Shown here: piece by piece, positions 23,768 to 32,752 of the stretch
Layout of the letters: each line of letters opens with the position of its first letter
How positions within the stretch are numbered: the stretch's first letter is position 1
Assembly: GCA_016282015.1 (NCBI GenBank)
Contig: JAEEJS010000072.1
Coordinates: 1 to 42,074, forward strand
Reading direction: 5' to 3'
DNA: 42,074 bases
From: Bacteroidales bacterium
GTDB lineage: Bacteria > Bacteroidota > Bacteroidia > Bacteroidales > F082
Made by a program: the position numbers and the translations under genes
Notes under the pieces: model-generated
Told to the model about the DNA's origin: nothing
Databases searched by the model: none
What the model saw: only the letters and a program-made list of their open reading frames with translations

Positions 23768-24388
23768 ATGTTATTAATCGGTATCGCCGGCGGTTCCGGA
23801 TCCGGCAAGACAACAGTGGTGAAAAAACTGATTGAGGCTCTGCCCGAGGACTCAATCTCCGTTGTGTCGCAAGACGCCTATTATTGGGACAACGGACACC
23901 TCTCACCCGAGGCCAAGAAGGAAATCAATTTCGACCATCCCGGTGCCATCGAGTGGGACCTGCTGGTGAAGCATCTCGACATGCTCAAAAAAGGCGAAAC
24001 CATCCCCATGCCCATCTACACCTACGTCACCTGCGCCCGCTCACAGGAAGTGATTCCTGTCAAGCCCACTGAGGTGGTGATAGTGGAAGGCATACTTATC
24101 ATGACCTGCCCCGAGCTGGTCAAGCGCCTCGACATCAAGATTTTTGTCGATACCGACAGCGACGACCGCCTGATGCGCATCATCAGACGCGACATCGAAG
24201 AACGCGGCAGGACCGTGTCGGATGTCCTGAGACATTATGAAACCTTTGTGAAACCCATGCACAACCAGTTTATCGAGCCAACAAAACGCTTGGCCGATAT
24301 CATCATCCCTCAAGGCGGCAGCAATCAGGTTGCCATAGACGTGGTAGCCAGCCGCATCAGAATGCAGCTGTCACAAATGAAGAAATAA
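23768..24388 (+). CDS. udk: Uridine kinase
   Basis: Phosphorylates uridine and cytidine to their monophosphates in pyrimidine salvage; cytosolic. At 206 residues it has normal length. The P-loop GGSGSGKTT (8-16), the SQDAYYW and FDHPGAIEWDLL segments, IPIYTYVT-like MPIYTYVTCARS, VIVEGIL and the lid RRDIEERGRTV are all present. The start codon directly abuts the heptamer repeat. Confidence 0.96.
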   Translation: MLLIGIAGGSGSGKTTVVKKLIEALPEDSISVVSQDAYYWDNGHLSPEAKKEINFDHPGAIEWDLLVKHLDMLKKGETIPMPIYTYVTCARSQEVIPVKPTEVVIVEGILIMTCPELVKRLDIKIFVDTDSDDRLMRIIRRDIEERGRTVSDVLRHYETFVKPMHNQFIEPTKRLADIIIPQGGSNQVAIDVVASRIRMQLSQMKK

Positions 24389-24417
24389 TTACGAATATTA
24401 CAGACTAGTCTTTAATT

Positions 24418-24837
24418 TTACAGCGAGTAAGCATAGCCGCGTCCACCGTAGCGTACTTTCTTCAGGTCGTGACGACGACCGGAAAGCTTGACCAGGCATT
24501 GGTTGATTTTCGACTTCATCTTGGTCTCATCCATGGCAATGCCCCTCTCGCCTGCTTTCTTCACAGTCTCATCATAAATCTGATGACTGGTGGTAGGCTT
24601 GCCGTTTTCACGAATCACCTCAAGCACTATTTTGTCCCAAATTGAAAGAGGATAAGGTTTGCGTTTTTTGCTGCCTGCAGCATTGGTTTTAACTTCAGGC
24701 TGCTTGCCTAGCATTTTTGTCAATTCGTCGATTTTCTCGTTGTAGAATTCTATTTTTGCAAGGCATTTGTTGACCTCTGACTTGAATTCAGCAATGAGGC
24801 TAATGATTTCTTCTTTTGATAATTCTTTGCTTTTCAT
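24418..24837 (-). CDS. Conserved hypothetical protein, coiled N-terminus and winged-helix-like C-terminus
   Basis: A 139-residue protein I do not recognise. Residues about 5-42 look like an amphipathic helix or coiled coil (EEIISLIAEFKSEVNK, then IEFYNEKIDELTKML). A basic linker (about 53-62) follows. Residues about 65-139 have the pattern of a winged helix: IWDKIVLEVIRENGKPTTSHQIYDE, a second helix and a glycine-rich end GGRGYAYSL that could be the wing. DNA binding is a reasonable guess only. No signal peptide. It has its own promoter, divergent from the next gene. Confidence 0.6.
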   Translation of the reverse strand: MKSKELSKEEIISLIAEFKSEVNKCLAKIEFYNEKIDELTKMLGKQPEVKTNAAGSKKRKPYPLSIWDKIVLEVIRENGKPTTSHQIYDETVKKAGERGIAMDETKMKSKINQCLVKLSGRRHDLKKVRYGGRGYAYSL

Positions 24838-24859
24838 TTTAAATCGGATTAATGATGCG

Positions 24860-24867
24860 CAAAAATA
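24860..24867 (-). promoter_or_regulatory. Promoter -7 box of the winged-helix-like gene
   Basis: On the minus strand TATTTTTG, 22 bases before the ATG at 24837. Divergent partner of the box at 24880-24887. Confidence 0.5.
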
Positions 24868-24879
24868 GAAATATTTTTT

Positions 24880-24887
24880 TAATTTTG
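24880..24887 (+). promoter_or_regulatory. Promoter -7 box of the DUF2461 gene
   Basis: TAATTTTG matches TAnnTTTG, 20 bases before the ATG at 24908. Confidence 0.55.
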
Positions 24888-24907
24888 CACAACAAACTTT
24901 TTGACAA

Positions 24908-25585
24908 ATGAAAAATATTATAAATTTTTTAAATCTTATTATAGCAAATAATAACCGCCCCTGGTTTCAGCAACACAAGGATTTATATGTGAATGCGCAG
25001 AATAAATTCAATGCTGTGGCTGAACAGATATTATTAGGTATACAGAAATTCGACCCACTCACCCGAGGGCTGACGTTGAAAGACTGCACCTACCGCTTCT
25101 ACCGCGACACCCGTTTCTCGCCCGACAAAAGCCCTTACAAGCGGCATTTCGGCCTCTTCGTCTGCCCGAACGGCAAAAAATCGGGTCTGGCGGGCTACTA
25201 CTTCCATGTGGAAGGTCAGGGAGCCGAGTATCTGGGGCAGAACGGGCTGTATCCGGGCATGTACCAGTGCGAGCCGGCCATCACACGCAGCATACGTGAA
25301 GACATCAGCACCAACGGCGACGACTTCGTGAAGGCTCTGAAAAAAGCCGGCAACTTCAGCATAGACTTTTCTTCAAAGCTGAAGAAGGTGCCCAAGGAAT
25401 ACCCTGCCGACCATCCGTATGCAGAGTACCTGAAGCTGAAGGACTTCTGCCTGAGCCAGCCTATACCCGATGACATTCTATATTCAGACCATCTGGTTGA
25501 GTGGGTGGTCGATGAGTTCCGCTCATGCTACGACTTCAATTCGTTCCTGAACCGCTCGGCTATGTTCGTAATGGAGAACGAATAA
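24908..25585 (+). CDS. DUF2461 (TIGR02453) family protein
   Basis: A 225-residue cytosolic-type protein of the DUF2461 family, function unknown. Family features: an N-terminal NNNRPWFQQHKDLYVNAQ segment, YRFYRDTRFSPDKSPYKRHFG near residue 60-80, AGYYFHVEGQG and GLYPGMY. Members occur widely in Bacteroidota and Actinobacteria. It lies 65 bases before the sigma factor gene, so possible read-through cannot be excluded. Confidence 0.88.
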   Translation: MKNIINFLNLIIANNNRPWFQQHKDLYVNAQNKFNAVAEQILLGIQKFDPLTRGLTLKDCTYRFYRDTRFSPDKSPYKRHFGLFVCPNGKKSGLAGYYFHVEGQGAEYLGQNGLYPGMYQCEPAITRSIREDISTNGDDFVKALKKAGNFSIDFSSKLKKVPKEYPADHPYAEYLKLKDFCLSQPIPDDILYSDHLVEWVVDEFRSCYDFNSFLNRSAMFVMENE

Positions 25586-25650
25586 AAAATTTTCACTTTT
25601 CATGCAGCAAAACACGCCTCCCTTCGTTAGGAAGGTGTAAATGAAATAAA

Positions 25651-26196
25651 ATGTTGACGTTCGACACACTTTTGGAGAGAGGCAGACAACACGACCGCGG
25701 ATCGCTGATGAGGCTTTACGACCTCTGCTGCGCACCGGTCTTCAACGCCAGCTACCGTATAGTGTTGAACGAACAGGACGCTGAGGAGATTACACAGGAC
25801 GCCATGTTGAAGGTGTTCGCAAGTCTCGGCAGTTTCGCAGGCAGCCAGCGCGACTTCATTGCACTGGCCAAAACAATAGCCATCAACAAGAGCATCGACG
25901 CTTTCAGGCGCCGCCGCAGGGAGCCCTTCTTCGAAGACATCGACGCGGTGGCGGCGGCGCCCGACGAGCCCGACGAAGATTTCAGCGACCTGGCCATCGA
26001 CAAGATAAAAGAAGCGCTCAACGCCCTGCCCGACGGCTATCGTCTGACCATCACCCTTCGTCTGATAGACGGGATGGAGTTTGCCGACATAGCTGAGACT
26101 ATGGGGATAAAGGAGTCGACAGTGAGGTCGCAGTACGCCCGAGGGCTGGAAAAGTTGAGAGTTGAGAGTTCAAAATTTAGTCTAAAAGATATATAA
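25651..26196 (+). CDS. ECF-type RNA polymerase sigma factor
   Basis: A 181-residue sigma-70 family protein with only regions 2 and 4. Region 2 spans about 12-85 (DAEEITQDAMLKVF, then AINKSIDAFRRRRR), an acidic linker about 90-115, and region 4 about 120-170 with the helix-turn-helix DIAETMGIKESTVRSQYARGLEKLR. It directs transcription of a small regulon in response to a signal, typically held by a membrane anti-sigma factor. The next gene starts one base after its stop and encodes a single-pass membrane protein that suits this role. Confidence 0.93.
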   Translation: MLTFDTLLERGRQHDRGSLMRLYDLCCAPVFNASYRIVLNEQDAEEITQDAMLKVFASLGSFAGSQRDFIALAKTIAINKSIDAFRRRRREPFFEDIDAVAAAPDEPDEDFSDLAIDKIKEALNALPDGYRLTITLRLIDGMEFADIAETMGIKESTVRSQYARGLEKLRVESSKFSLKDI

Positions 26197-26197
26197 T

Positions 26198-26731
26198 ATG
26201 AATATAGAGGAAAAAATAAGAAACAACGCCGCATCGTTCGATGATATGAAGATGCCGGAAGGAAGCCGGGAGAGGTTTCTGGAGAGGCTGACTTTGGAGC
26301 CTTCCATGCGACCTGCCGAACCTACCGTCCGTCAGACGGAAGGCAAGCTCCGCAGCCTCAGACCCACTTGGATAGCCATAGCGGCAGCGGCGGCGGTAGC
26401 CTTGATACTGGTGGTATCCGGACTGAAATTTGACCTTGGCGACGCAGCGACACAAGTGCCACAGACAGCTGACAATGAGTTGATTAAGATGCGTCAGATT
26501 TACGACGAAAAAGTGGAGAGCGCCATCATCAACCTTGAGAATCTGATGGAAAACGTCGACGACTCCACCCGCGTGCAAATCAATTCGGTGATACGCGAGC
26601 TGACCGACATGAACGACGTCTTCGCCGAGATGGCCCCAATGCCTGAAGAACGCCAGATGGCCATCGCAGAACAGATGTACGACAACAAATTGAGAGCAAT
26701 TGAATTAATAACCGATAAAATTAATAAATAA
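26198..26731 (+). CDS. Single-pass membrane protein, candidate anti-sigma factor
   Basis: A 177-residue protein. A charged N-terminal cytosolic part (1-60, with FDDMKMPEGSRERFLERL) precedes one membrane helix (about 62-80, Ala/Val/Leu-rich). The outer part (about 85-177) is helical: IYDEKVESAIINLENLME and RELTDMNDVFAEM. There is no zinc-binding HxxxCxxC of the ZAS class. The anti-sigma role is inferred from topology and from tight coupling to the sigma gene. Confidence 0.65.
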   Translation: MNIEEKIRNNAASFDDMKMPEGSRERFLERLTLEPSMRPAEPTVRQTEGKLRSLRPTWIAIAAAAAVALILVVSGLKFDLGDAATQVPQTADNELIKMRQIYDEKVESAIINLENLMENVDDSTRVQINSVIRELTDMNDVFAEMAPMPEERQMAIAEQMYDNKLRAIELITDKINK

Positions 26732-26736
26732 AGATT

Positions 26737-27798
26737 ATGAAAAAGATTTTGATTTTAACAGTTTTGATGTTTGTGGCATTCTTCGCTTTTGCCAACAAAT
26801 GGAGCGACAACAATCATTACAACTACAAATTCGAGGAGCAGAAAACCATCGAAAAGACTTTCGACGTGGAAGCGTTGCCAAACCTCGTGATGGACGGCAT
26901 CCGCAGCGATTTTAACATCACTACATGGGACCAGCCGCAGATTGACTTCAAGGTGAAAATCACTGTGAGAAGTGACCGTGAAAGCACCGTAAAAAAACTG
27001 ATGGAGATTATCGAGGTGGAATTGAGCCAGAACTGTAACACAGTAAACGCCAAGACCATATTCAACATCCAGACAAACAAGTCGTACAATGCTTCTGTTT
27101 CCATCAAATATAATGTGCGGGTTCCGCAGGATGTGCTGATGGATTTGTCAACACGTTACGGCGACATCACCATCGATGAGGTACGCGAAAGACTCAAAGC
27201 CAACGTGAAATATGGCGATGTCAAGGCTGATAACATTCTGATTGACGACATCACGAAAAGTACCGTCGAGGTGAAATACGGAAACATCAATATCGACAAC
27301 GTCAATCAAATCTGCGTGTGGCTGGATTATGGCGACGCCAAAATAAACACCTGCAAATACATTGATGGAACGCTGAAATACAGTAAGATTTTCATCACCG
27401 ATTTGGATCATTGCATACTGGATATCAAATACTCAGACGCAAGAATCGAGAAGGCAAACAAAATAATATTCGGCAACACCGCCTATTCCGATGTGAAGGT
27501 GAGAAATCTCACAAACTCGATAAGCGCCACAAGTCTTAAATACTCGGATCTGACAGTGACAGTGACATCGCTGATACCGCAGGTCACCATCGACAGCCAG
27601 TATTCCGACGTGGTCTTGTACCTCGAAGAGAACTCCTCGTTCGACTACAAACTCAGTTCATCGTACGGCGACATCAAATTCAAAGGCTTCTTCGACACGA
27701 AAAGCATTGCAGGCAGAGGCCATTACGGCGAAGGAGAGCGCGGATTACTCGACATCTCGGTGAGATACGGCGATGTGGATATTTACAAAAATAAATAA
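26737..27798 (+). CDS. Exported DUF4097-like beta-solenoid protein
   Basis: A 353-residue protein with a signal peptide (1-19, ending FAFA). Residues about 30-130 form a beta-rich head; from about 135 to the end a ladder of Y-(G/S)-D motifs repeats about every 18-28 residues (RYGDI, KYGDV, KYGNI, DYGDA, KYSDA, AYSDV, KYSDL, QYSDV, SYGDI, RYGDV). This is the pattern of the DUF4097 or head-GIN putative adhesin families, expected to fold as a right-handed parallel beta-helix. Five bases follow the anti-sigma candidate, so it is likely in the sigma operon. It may be a sensor, target or envelope structural protein. Confidence 0.8.
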   Translation: MKKILILTVLMFVAFFAFANKWSDNNHYNYKFEEQKTIEKTFDVEALPNLVMDGIRSDFNITTWDQPQIDFKVKITVRSDRESTVKKLMEIIEVELSQNCNTVNAKTIFNIQTNKSYNASVSIKYNVRVPQDVLMDLSTRYGDITIDEVRERLKANVKYGDVKADNILIDDITKSTVEVKYGNINIDNVNQICVWLDYGDAKINTCKYIDGTLKYSKIFITDLDHCILDIKYSDARIEKANKIIFGNTAYSDVKVRNLTNSISATSLKYSDLTVTVTSLIPQVTIDSQYSDVVLYLEENSSFDYKLSSSYGDIKFKGFFDTKSIAGRGHYGEGERGLLDISVRYGDVDIYKNK

Positions 27799-27822
27799 TC
27801 TTTTTTTCATACTTTGAATTTT

Positions 27823-27855
27823 TAATGCCGGATTCTTTGTATTCGGCATTATTTT
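27823..27855 (+). terminator. Probable terminator after the solenoid gene
   Basis: An 8-bp stem (TAATGCCG 27823-27830, CGGCATTA 27844-27851) with a 13-base loop and TTTT after it. It separates the sigma operon from the barrel gene, though partial read-through is possible. Confidence 0.55.
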
Positions 27856-27924
27856 GCATTTTTTCTCAAATCATGTAATAAAAAGGCAAAAAAGTTGTTT
27901 AATAGAAGAAAAACGAGTGGCAAA

Positions 27925-30411
27925 ATGAAAAAAACAATAGCATTTATCGCATTTATACTGTTGAATGTCAACATGTTGATGGCACAGTTCACAGTACAGG
28001 GCACCTTAGCCGACAGCCTTAACAACGAAAAACTGATGTTTGTCAATGTGGGGTTGCTCCGCACGGCCGACACCGTCTTTGTGAGTGGCGCCGCCTCCGA
28101 CGAGAATGGGCACTTCATTATGAACTATGTGCCTCAGGGACAGTATATTCTGCAAATCACGGCCATAGGCTATGAGAACTACAAGAAAGTGATAGATGTA
28201 GACGCAGACCTTAACCTTGGCACCATCAAGATGAATCAGGGCTCGATGAAGCTCGACGAGATTGTCATCACCGAGAAGAAGCCTCTGTTTGCCAACGAAG
28301 GCGAGAAGACGCTTTACAACGTGAGCGAAGACCCTTCCATTCAGACAGGAACCGCCTCCGACGCCTTGCAGAACGCCCCTGGCGTTGAGGTAGACGTGGA
28401 AGGCAACATCACCCTGCGCGGAGTATCGTCGGTGGAGATTTGGATTAACGGCAAGCCCTCACACCTTAACGAGGAAAACCTGAAAACCTACATTCAGCAG
28501 ATGCCTGCCAACTCAATCAAAACCATTGAGGTCATAACCAACCCGAGCGCACGTTACGCCTCAAAGAGCGACGGAGGCATCATCAACATAGTTACCACGG
28601 GCAAGGTGCAGAAAAACCAGTTTGTCAGCTTCGGCTTGAACGCCTCCACCCGTCCCGACGTGTCACCTTGGGTGTCGTACGTCTACGCCAACGACAAACT
28701 CACCTTCAACTTCTATCTGAACGGCCGTTATTCCAACAACATAAACAACAGCAACGGCTATAGCTATTCGTTCAAGGACTCCGACATCAATCCCGGCGTG
28801 CTCGACACCACCACAACCACCCGTTTTGACGGCCATACCAAGAGCAACAGCTACGGTTTTGGCAGCTATATAAGCTTGGATTACGACATAGACACCATGA
28901 ACAACGTTTCGTTATGGTTTGGCGGTTGGCCAAGCTGGAACTCAAACGACAGCTGGCAGAAATACTACCGTAACGAATATAGCCTCAACGGCATACAGCA
29001 CAACTACTATTACACCAAAAGCGACGGCGACAGCCGTTGGGGAGGCTTAAACGGAGGCATAGACTATCTGCATAAGTTCAACGACAAAGGTCACAACATT
29101 ATGTTCAGCGTCTTCACCGGATGGTGGAACGGATACAACAACAGCGACAACCGCCGCGACTACTATTACTGGGATCCCGCCGCACAGGCCTTCACCGACA
29201 GCATAATTCAGTTTACAGGATACAAGCAGAACTACAAATACAACGACTTCGGCTACTCAGCCCAGGTCGACTACAACCTGCCCTTGGGCGAGCAATGGGA
29301 GATCGGACTCGGTGTATCGTACGACCACAGCCCCGACACATACGACATGGTCTACGACACTTTGGCAGGTGGCGACAGCTTCGTCAAAGACAACCTGCGC
29401 ACTCACAACCGCGTGAGCTGGGCCAACGAGTTCGACGCCTACATGACAGTGCAGTACAAGATAGGCAACTTCGTCATCAAGCCGGGTATGAGAATGGAAT
29501 TTTCAGACGTGCATTGCAATATTGACGGCTATATGATCGACCATCAGTCGAAACAGTATCTCAACTGGCGTCCGTCACTGCACCTCTCCTACCGCACCAA
29601 ATCGATGCACAACTTCAAGCTGAGCTATTCACGACGCGTCAGCAACCCGGATGCCCGTTATCTGACCAACTTCGTAGAATACGAGCAGGAGAGCCTCGAC
29701 CTTGGCAATATGAATCTGGACCCGGTCTACACCAACTCCTTTGACGGAGGCTGGACCAAGTACTTCGAAAAGTTCGGCAGTGTCGGACTGTCGGCCTACT
29801 ACCGCGACTCAAAGGGCAGCATCAACAGCGTCACCGAGAACATTTACGACGACGTGCTGTTCCACCGTTGGGTGCGCGCCACCAGACCTTACAACGTTGA
29901 CGACTCCTACGACCTCGGTTTTGAAGCCAACGTGATGTACCGCCCAAGCGGCTTCTTCAACGTGAGGTTCTATGCCAATGTCTACGACTCGTACTATTCC
30001 ACTCAATTCAACGGAGCCAAGGTAGAGAGCGACATGTGGTCGTACAGCCTGCGTGTCAACCTCTGGGCCAAGCTGTGGAACAAACTCGAGGTGCATGCCT
30101 CAGGTTATTACCGCTCAGCCACACAGTCGCTCTACGCCGAGAGAAAACCCTCGTACGCCATCAACTGCGGCTTGCGCGCCGACTTCTTCGACAAAAAGAT
30201 GTCGGTGTTTGTCAACGCCAACGACATTTTCAACTGGAACACCTGGGACAACAACACCTACAACCCATACTACATCTCTTACAGCTCCTACAAGTACAAC
30301 AGCCGTTCCATCAGCGTGGGCGTGTTGTTCCGCTTCGGCAAAATGGAGCTTGAGCAGGCTGCCAGAGAAGGAGGAGCCGAAGATACCGGCGGAATGGGCG
30401 GAGGTAAATAG
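27925..30411 (+). CDS. TonB-receptor-like outer membrane beta-barrel protein
   Basis: An 828-residue outer membrane protein. The signal peptide (1-20) ends LMAQ. Residues about 22-105 form a carboxypeptidase-regulatory-like beta sandwich (FTVQGTLADSLN, GHFIMNYVPQGQYILQITAIGYE). About 115-225 is a TonB plug-like domain (DALQNAPGVEVDVEGNITLRG, then IEVITNPSARYASKSDGGIINI). The rest is a barrel of the Outer membrane protein beta-barrel family, rich in Tyr, Asn and Asp. The C-terminus VGVLFRFGK is followed by a Gly/Glu-rich tail (GGAEDTGGMGGG). Start ATG 27925 begins the signal peptide; an in-frame TTG at 27895 lies upstream. There is no SusD partner, so glycan uptake via SusCD is unlikely. The substrate is unknown. 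Confidence 0.88.
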   Translation: MKKTIAFIAFILLNVNMLMAQFTVQGTLADSLNNEKLMFVNVGLLRTADTVFVSGAASDENGHFIMNYVPQGQYILQITAIGYENYKKVIDVDADLNLGTIKMNQGSMKLDEIVITEKKPLFANEGEKTLYNVSEDPSIQTGTASDALQNAPGVEVDVEGNITLRGVSSVEIWINGKPSHLNEENLKTYIQQMPANSIKTIEVITNPSARYASKSDGGIINIVTTGKVQKNQFVSFGLNASTRPDVSPWVSYVYANDKLTFNFYLNGRYSNNINNSNGYSYSFKDSDINPGVLDTTTTTRFDGHTKSNSYGFGSYISLDYDIDTMNNVSLWFGGWPSWNSNDSWQKYYRNEYSLNGIQHNYYYTKSDGDSRWGGLNGGIDYLHKFNDKGHNIMFSVFTGWWNGYNNSDNRRDYYYWDPAAQAFTDSIIQFTGYKQNYKYNDFGYSAQVDYNLPLGEQWEIGLGVSYDHSPDTYDMVYDTLAGGDSFVKDNLRTHNRVSWANEFDAYMTVQYKIGNFVIKPGMRMEFSDVHCNIDGYMIDHQSKQYLNWRPSLHLSYRTKSMHNFKLSYSRRVSNPDARYLTNFVEYEQESLDLGNMNLDPVYTNSFDGGWTKYFEKFGSVGLSAYYRDSKGSINSVTENIYDDVLFHRWVRATRPYNVDDSYDLGFEANVMYRPSGFFNVRFYANVYDSYYSTQFNGAKVESDMWSYSLRVNLWAKLWNKLEVHASGYYRSATQSLYAERKPSYAINCGLRADFFDKKMSVFVNANDIFNWNTWDNNTYNPYYISYSSYKYNSRSISVGVLFRFGKMELEQAAREGGAEDTGGMGGGK

Positions 30412-31416
30412 TTATTCGTTATAAATCACCGTCATTAAGACATTGCCGACCATCTGAAGGGTCTTGGCATCTATCTGATCGATATTGTCGTTGACCGTAT
30501 GCCAGTATGGATAGAAACATGAGGTGCGGTCGTCGTCACCGTTGAGGTGTATGATATCGATGGTAGGAATGCCGGCGTAGTGCGTCATGTAGATGTGGTC
30601 GTCGTTGATAGGGTCGCCTATCTCGTTGATGAAGCTCTGGGTGTATCCCATCTCGCGAGCGGTGCGCCAGACCTTGTTGAGCACCCATGCCGCGTCACGC
30701 TGTGAGTAATACTCCTTGGGGAAACGCGGATTGCTGGCACCCACCATGTCCAGAAGTATTCCGAAATAAGCCTTGTAGCCGCTGATATGTGGTTTCTTCG
30801 ACCAGTACTGTGAGCCCAAGCCCCAGGCCATATCGTCGTGCTGGGTGGTTTCGTCCCACTTCGGGGTGCCGTAGTCCTCAAGGTCGAAAAATATCAAGTC
30901 CACTCCGAGATGATCGTCTATTCTGTTGGCTTTCATCACCTTGGCCATCTCAAGCATAATGCCGCAGCCCGAGGCACCGTCGTTGGCACCGTCTATGGGC
31001 TTGTGCCAGTTGCTCTCGTCAGGGTCGTTGTCGGCAAAAGGACGGGAATCCCAGTGTGCAGCCACTATGATACGCTTCTTGGCGTTGGGGTTGAAGCTTC
31101 CGATTATGTTCTTGCCTTCCACTCCCTCGCCGTTGTATATACGGGTCATGAAGTCCTGCTCGTAGACAGTGTCGCAGAAGTCGCGCAGGGTAGCCACCAG
31201 CCATGCTGCACAGTCTTGGTGCGCCTTGGCTCCCGGAACCCTCGGCCCGAAGTCGCATTGCTGTTTCACATAACCATAAGCGGCAGTGCCGTCAAAAGCC
31301 GGCACCACCACTTTTTTCTTTTCAGCTTTCTGCCCTGTGGTCTGCTTAGGGCTGTCGTCGCTTCCGCATGACACCAAGGCAACCGCCACCGCCAATATCA
31401 TAAACAACTTTCTCAT
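30412..31416 (-). CDS. M28-family glutaminyl-peptide cyclotransferase-like lipoprotein
   Basis: A 334-residue lipoprotein with lipobox VSC (Cys17). Similar to bacterial glutaminyl cyclases of the animal (M28) type, which turn N-terminal Gln into pyroglutamate. Features: CDFGPRVPG near residue 55, the zinc-site AAHWDSRP with Asp, DGANDGASGCGIMLEMA, LIFFDLEDYG with the catalytic Glu, and HYAGIPTIDIIHL with the last His region. In Bacteroidota many exported proteins mature with Gln at the new N-terminus, which this enzyme could cap; at least five such proteins are encoded in this window. Its ATG overlaps the beta-helix stop by four bases. Confidence 0.88.
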   Translation of the reverse strand: MRKLFMILAVAVALVSCGSDDSPKQTTGQKAEKKKVVVPAFDGTAAYGYVKQQCDFGPRVPGAKAHQDCAAWLVATLRDFCDTVYEQDFMTRIYNGEGVEGKNIIGSFNPNAKKRIIVAAHWDSRPFADNDPDESNWHKPIDGANDGASGCGIMLEMAKVMKANRIDDHLGVDLIFFDLEDYGTPKWDETTQHDDMAWGLGSQYWSKKPHISGYKAYFGILLDMVGASNPRFPKEYYSQRDAAWVLNKVWRTAREMGYTQSFINEIGDPINDDHIYMTHYAGIPTIDIIHLNGDDDRTSCFYPYWHTVNDNIDQIDAKTLQMVGNVLMTVIYNE

Positions 31417-32738
31417 TTGAAGTATTTCTTTCCGTTCTGGATATAGATGCCACGGTAGTCAGCCGGCACTTCCATGCCAAGATAACGGCCGTCTATGCTG
31501 TAGACACGGTTGTCGTTAAGCTGTTGGGCCGGAATCTCGTTCAAGCCGTCGTCCTCCCAAATAGGGGTGTATGTAACCAGACCGAGGCTCGGATCGTCGG
31601 TTTTGTGATAGATGAGCTTCTCCACATCATCGATATCTGTTGTGCCCCAGTAGTTGCCCACAGCCGGAATGTCGATGGCCGAATTGTTGTACAAATTAAA
31701 GGTGCCGGTGCTGTTGCTGTTATTGTGAATGCTGTTGAAGCCCCAGTCGTCTTCAGTTCCCATGTCGATGGTAAACTGGTTGATGGCTGTGATACCCCAT
31801 AGGTTACCCTTGATGAAGTTGTTGCGGATATAAGCCGAGCAGTCGGTCGAAAGGCCGTAGATGGAGATTCCGCTGCCGCCGTTCATAGGATTGGTCTCGA
31901 AACTGTTATCGTAGATAAGGTTTCCGACAATCTCCGAGGCGATGGAGTTTCCTTGCTGGTTAATACCGTAACGGTTGTCAACTATGAAATTGTCGCTGAT
32001 AATTATGGTGGTGCTTCCCATTCCAAGCAAATCGCTGATCGAGATGCCGCCCACCATGTCGAATCCGCCGCCTATGACTTCGCATTGCTGTATGACAATC
32101 GGGGTTTCCGTTCCAGGACCGAGGTTGATTTGAGGAGTGTTGCCGTTGGCTACGCCGTTACGCTTGAACACGCAGCTGCTTATTTGAGGCGAGCTCAACT
32201 TGTTGGCGGCTGAAGCTATACCGGAACCCTCATTGTTCATGAATGAACATCTGACAAATCTAGGTTCACCTCCGCTGATGCTAACTGCACTGTTCGAATA
32301 GGTAGTCTCGAAATTGGAGAAGGAACATTCGGTGAAAATGACGTCCGCATCAACCAGTGAGATGCCACCCAGCATGTCAATGTTGAAGTAACTGATCTCG
32401 CTGTGCTCACTGTCTTCGAAAATGATTCTCGAATTGGCATCACCCTGCATTACAGTCTCTACCGACACGTTGAGTCTACCCTTGATGGTGACAGTGGTGT
32501 TCTTGGTGCCTATGTAAACGACATCCAAACCTGATATATCCAATATGTCACGTTTGGATATGGTGACATCCTGCATTATTGCATAATGGTTTGGTGAGTC
32601 TTCAACTACGGCACCGTTGCTGGCCAATGCCAGGGAACTCATGTCGTATGTTATGCCTTCTCCCGGGCTAACCCACTGGGCTTTCGTCGCAAAGACGAAG
32701 CCAGTGAGAAGCATTATTGTTATGAATATTTTTTTCAT
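31413..32738 (-). CDS. Exported right-handed parallel beta-helix protein
   Basis: A 441-residue exported protein. The signal peptide (1-20) ends TKAQ. From about residue 60 to 370 short repeats typical of parallel beta-helices are seen (VIFTECSFSNF, PRFVRCSFMNNEG, PQISSCVFKRNG, TTIIISDNFIVDN, AYIRNNFIKGN). The last 35 residues (RVYSIDGRYLG, then YRGIYIQNGKKYF) resemble a short C-terminal export or anchor domain common in Bacteroidales. It could bind or cleave a polysaccharide, but no catalytic site can be assigned. Overlaps the glutaminyl cyclase gene (ATGA). Confidence 0.82.
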   Translation of the reverse strand: MKKIFITIMLLTGFVFATKAQWVSPGEGITYDMSSLALASNGAVVEDSPNHYAIMQDVTISKRDILDISGLDVVYIGTKNTTVTIKGRLNVSVETVMQGDANSRIIFEDSEHSEISYFNIDMLGGISLVDADVIFTECSFSNFETTYSNSAVSISGGEPRFVRCSFMNNEGSGIASAANKLSSPQISSCVFKRNGVANGNTPQINLGPGTETPIVIQQCEVIGGGFDMVGGISISDLLGMGSTTIIISDNFIVDNRYGINQQGNSIASEIVGNLIYDNSFETNPMNGGSGISIYGLSTDCSAYIRNNFIKGNLWGITAINQFTIDMGTEDDWGFNSIHNNSNSTGTFNLYNNSAIDIPAVGNYWGTTDIDDVEKLIYHKTDDPSLGLVTYTPIWEDDGLNEIPAQQLNDNRVYSIDGRYLGMEVPADYRGIYIQNGKKYFK

Positions 32739-32752
32739 TGTTTGAGTTAGGA

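Noticed and set aside
27925..30411. SusC-type glycan importer
   Set aside because: No SusD gene follows, and the barrel fits the general outer membrane barrel family better.
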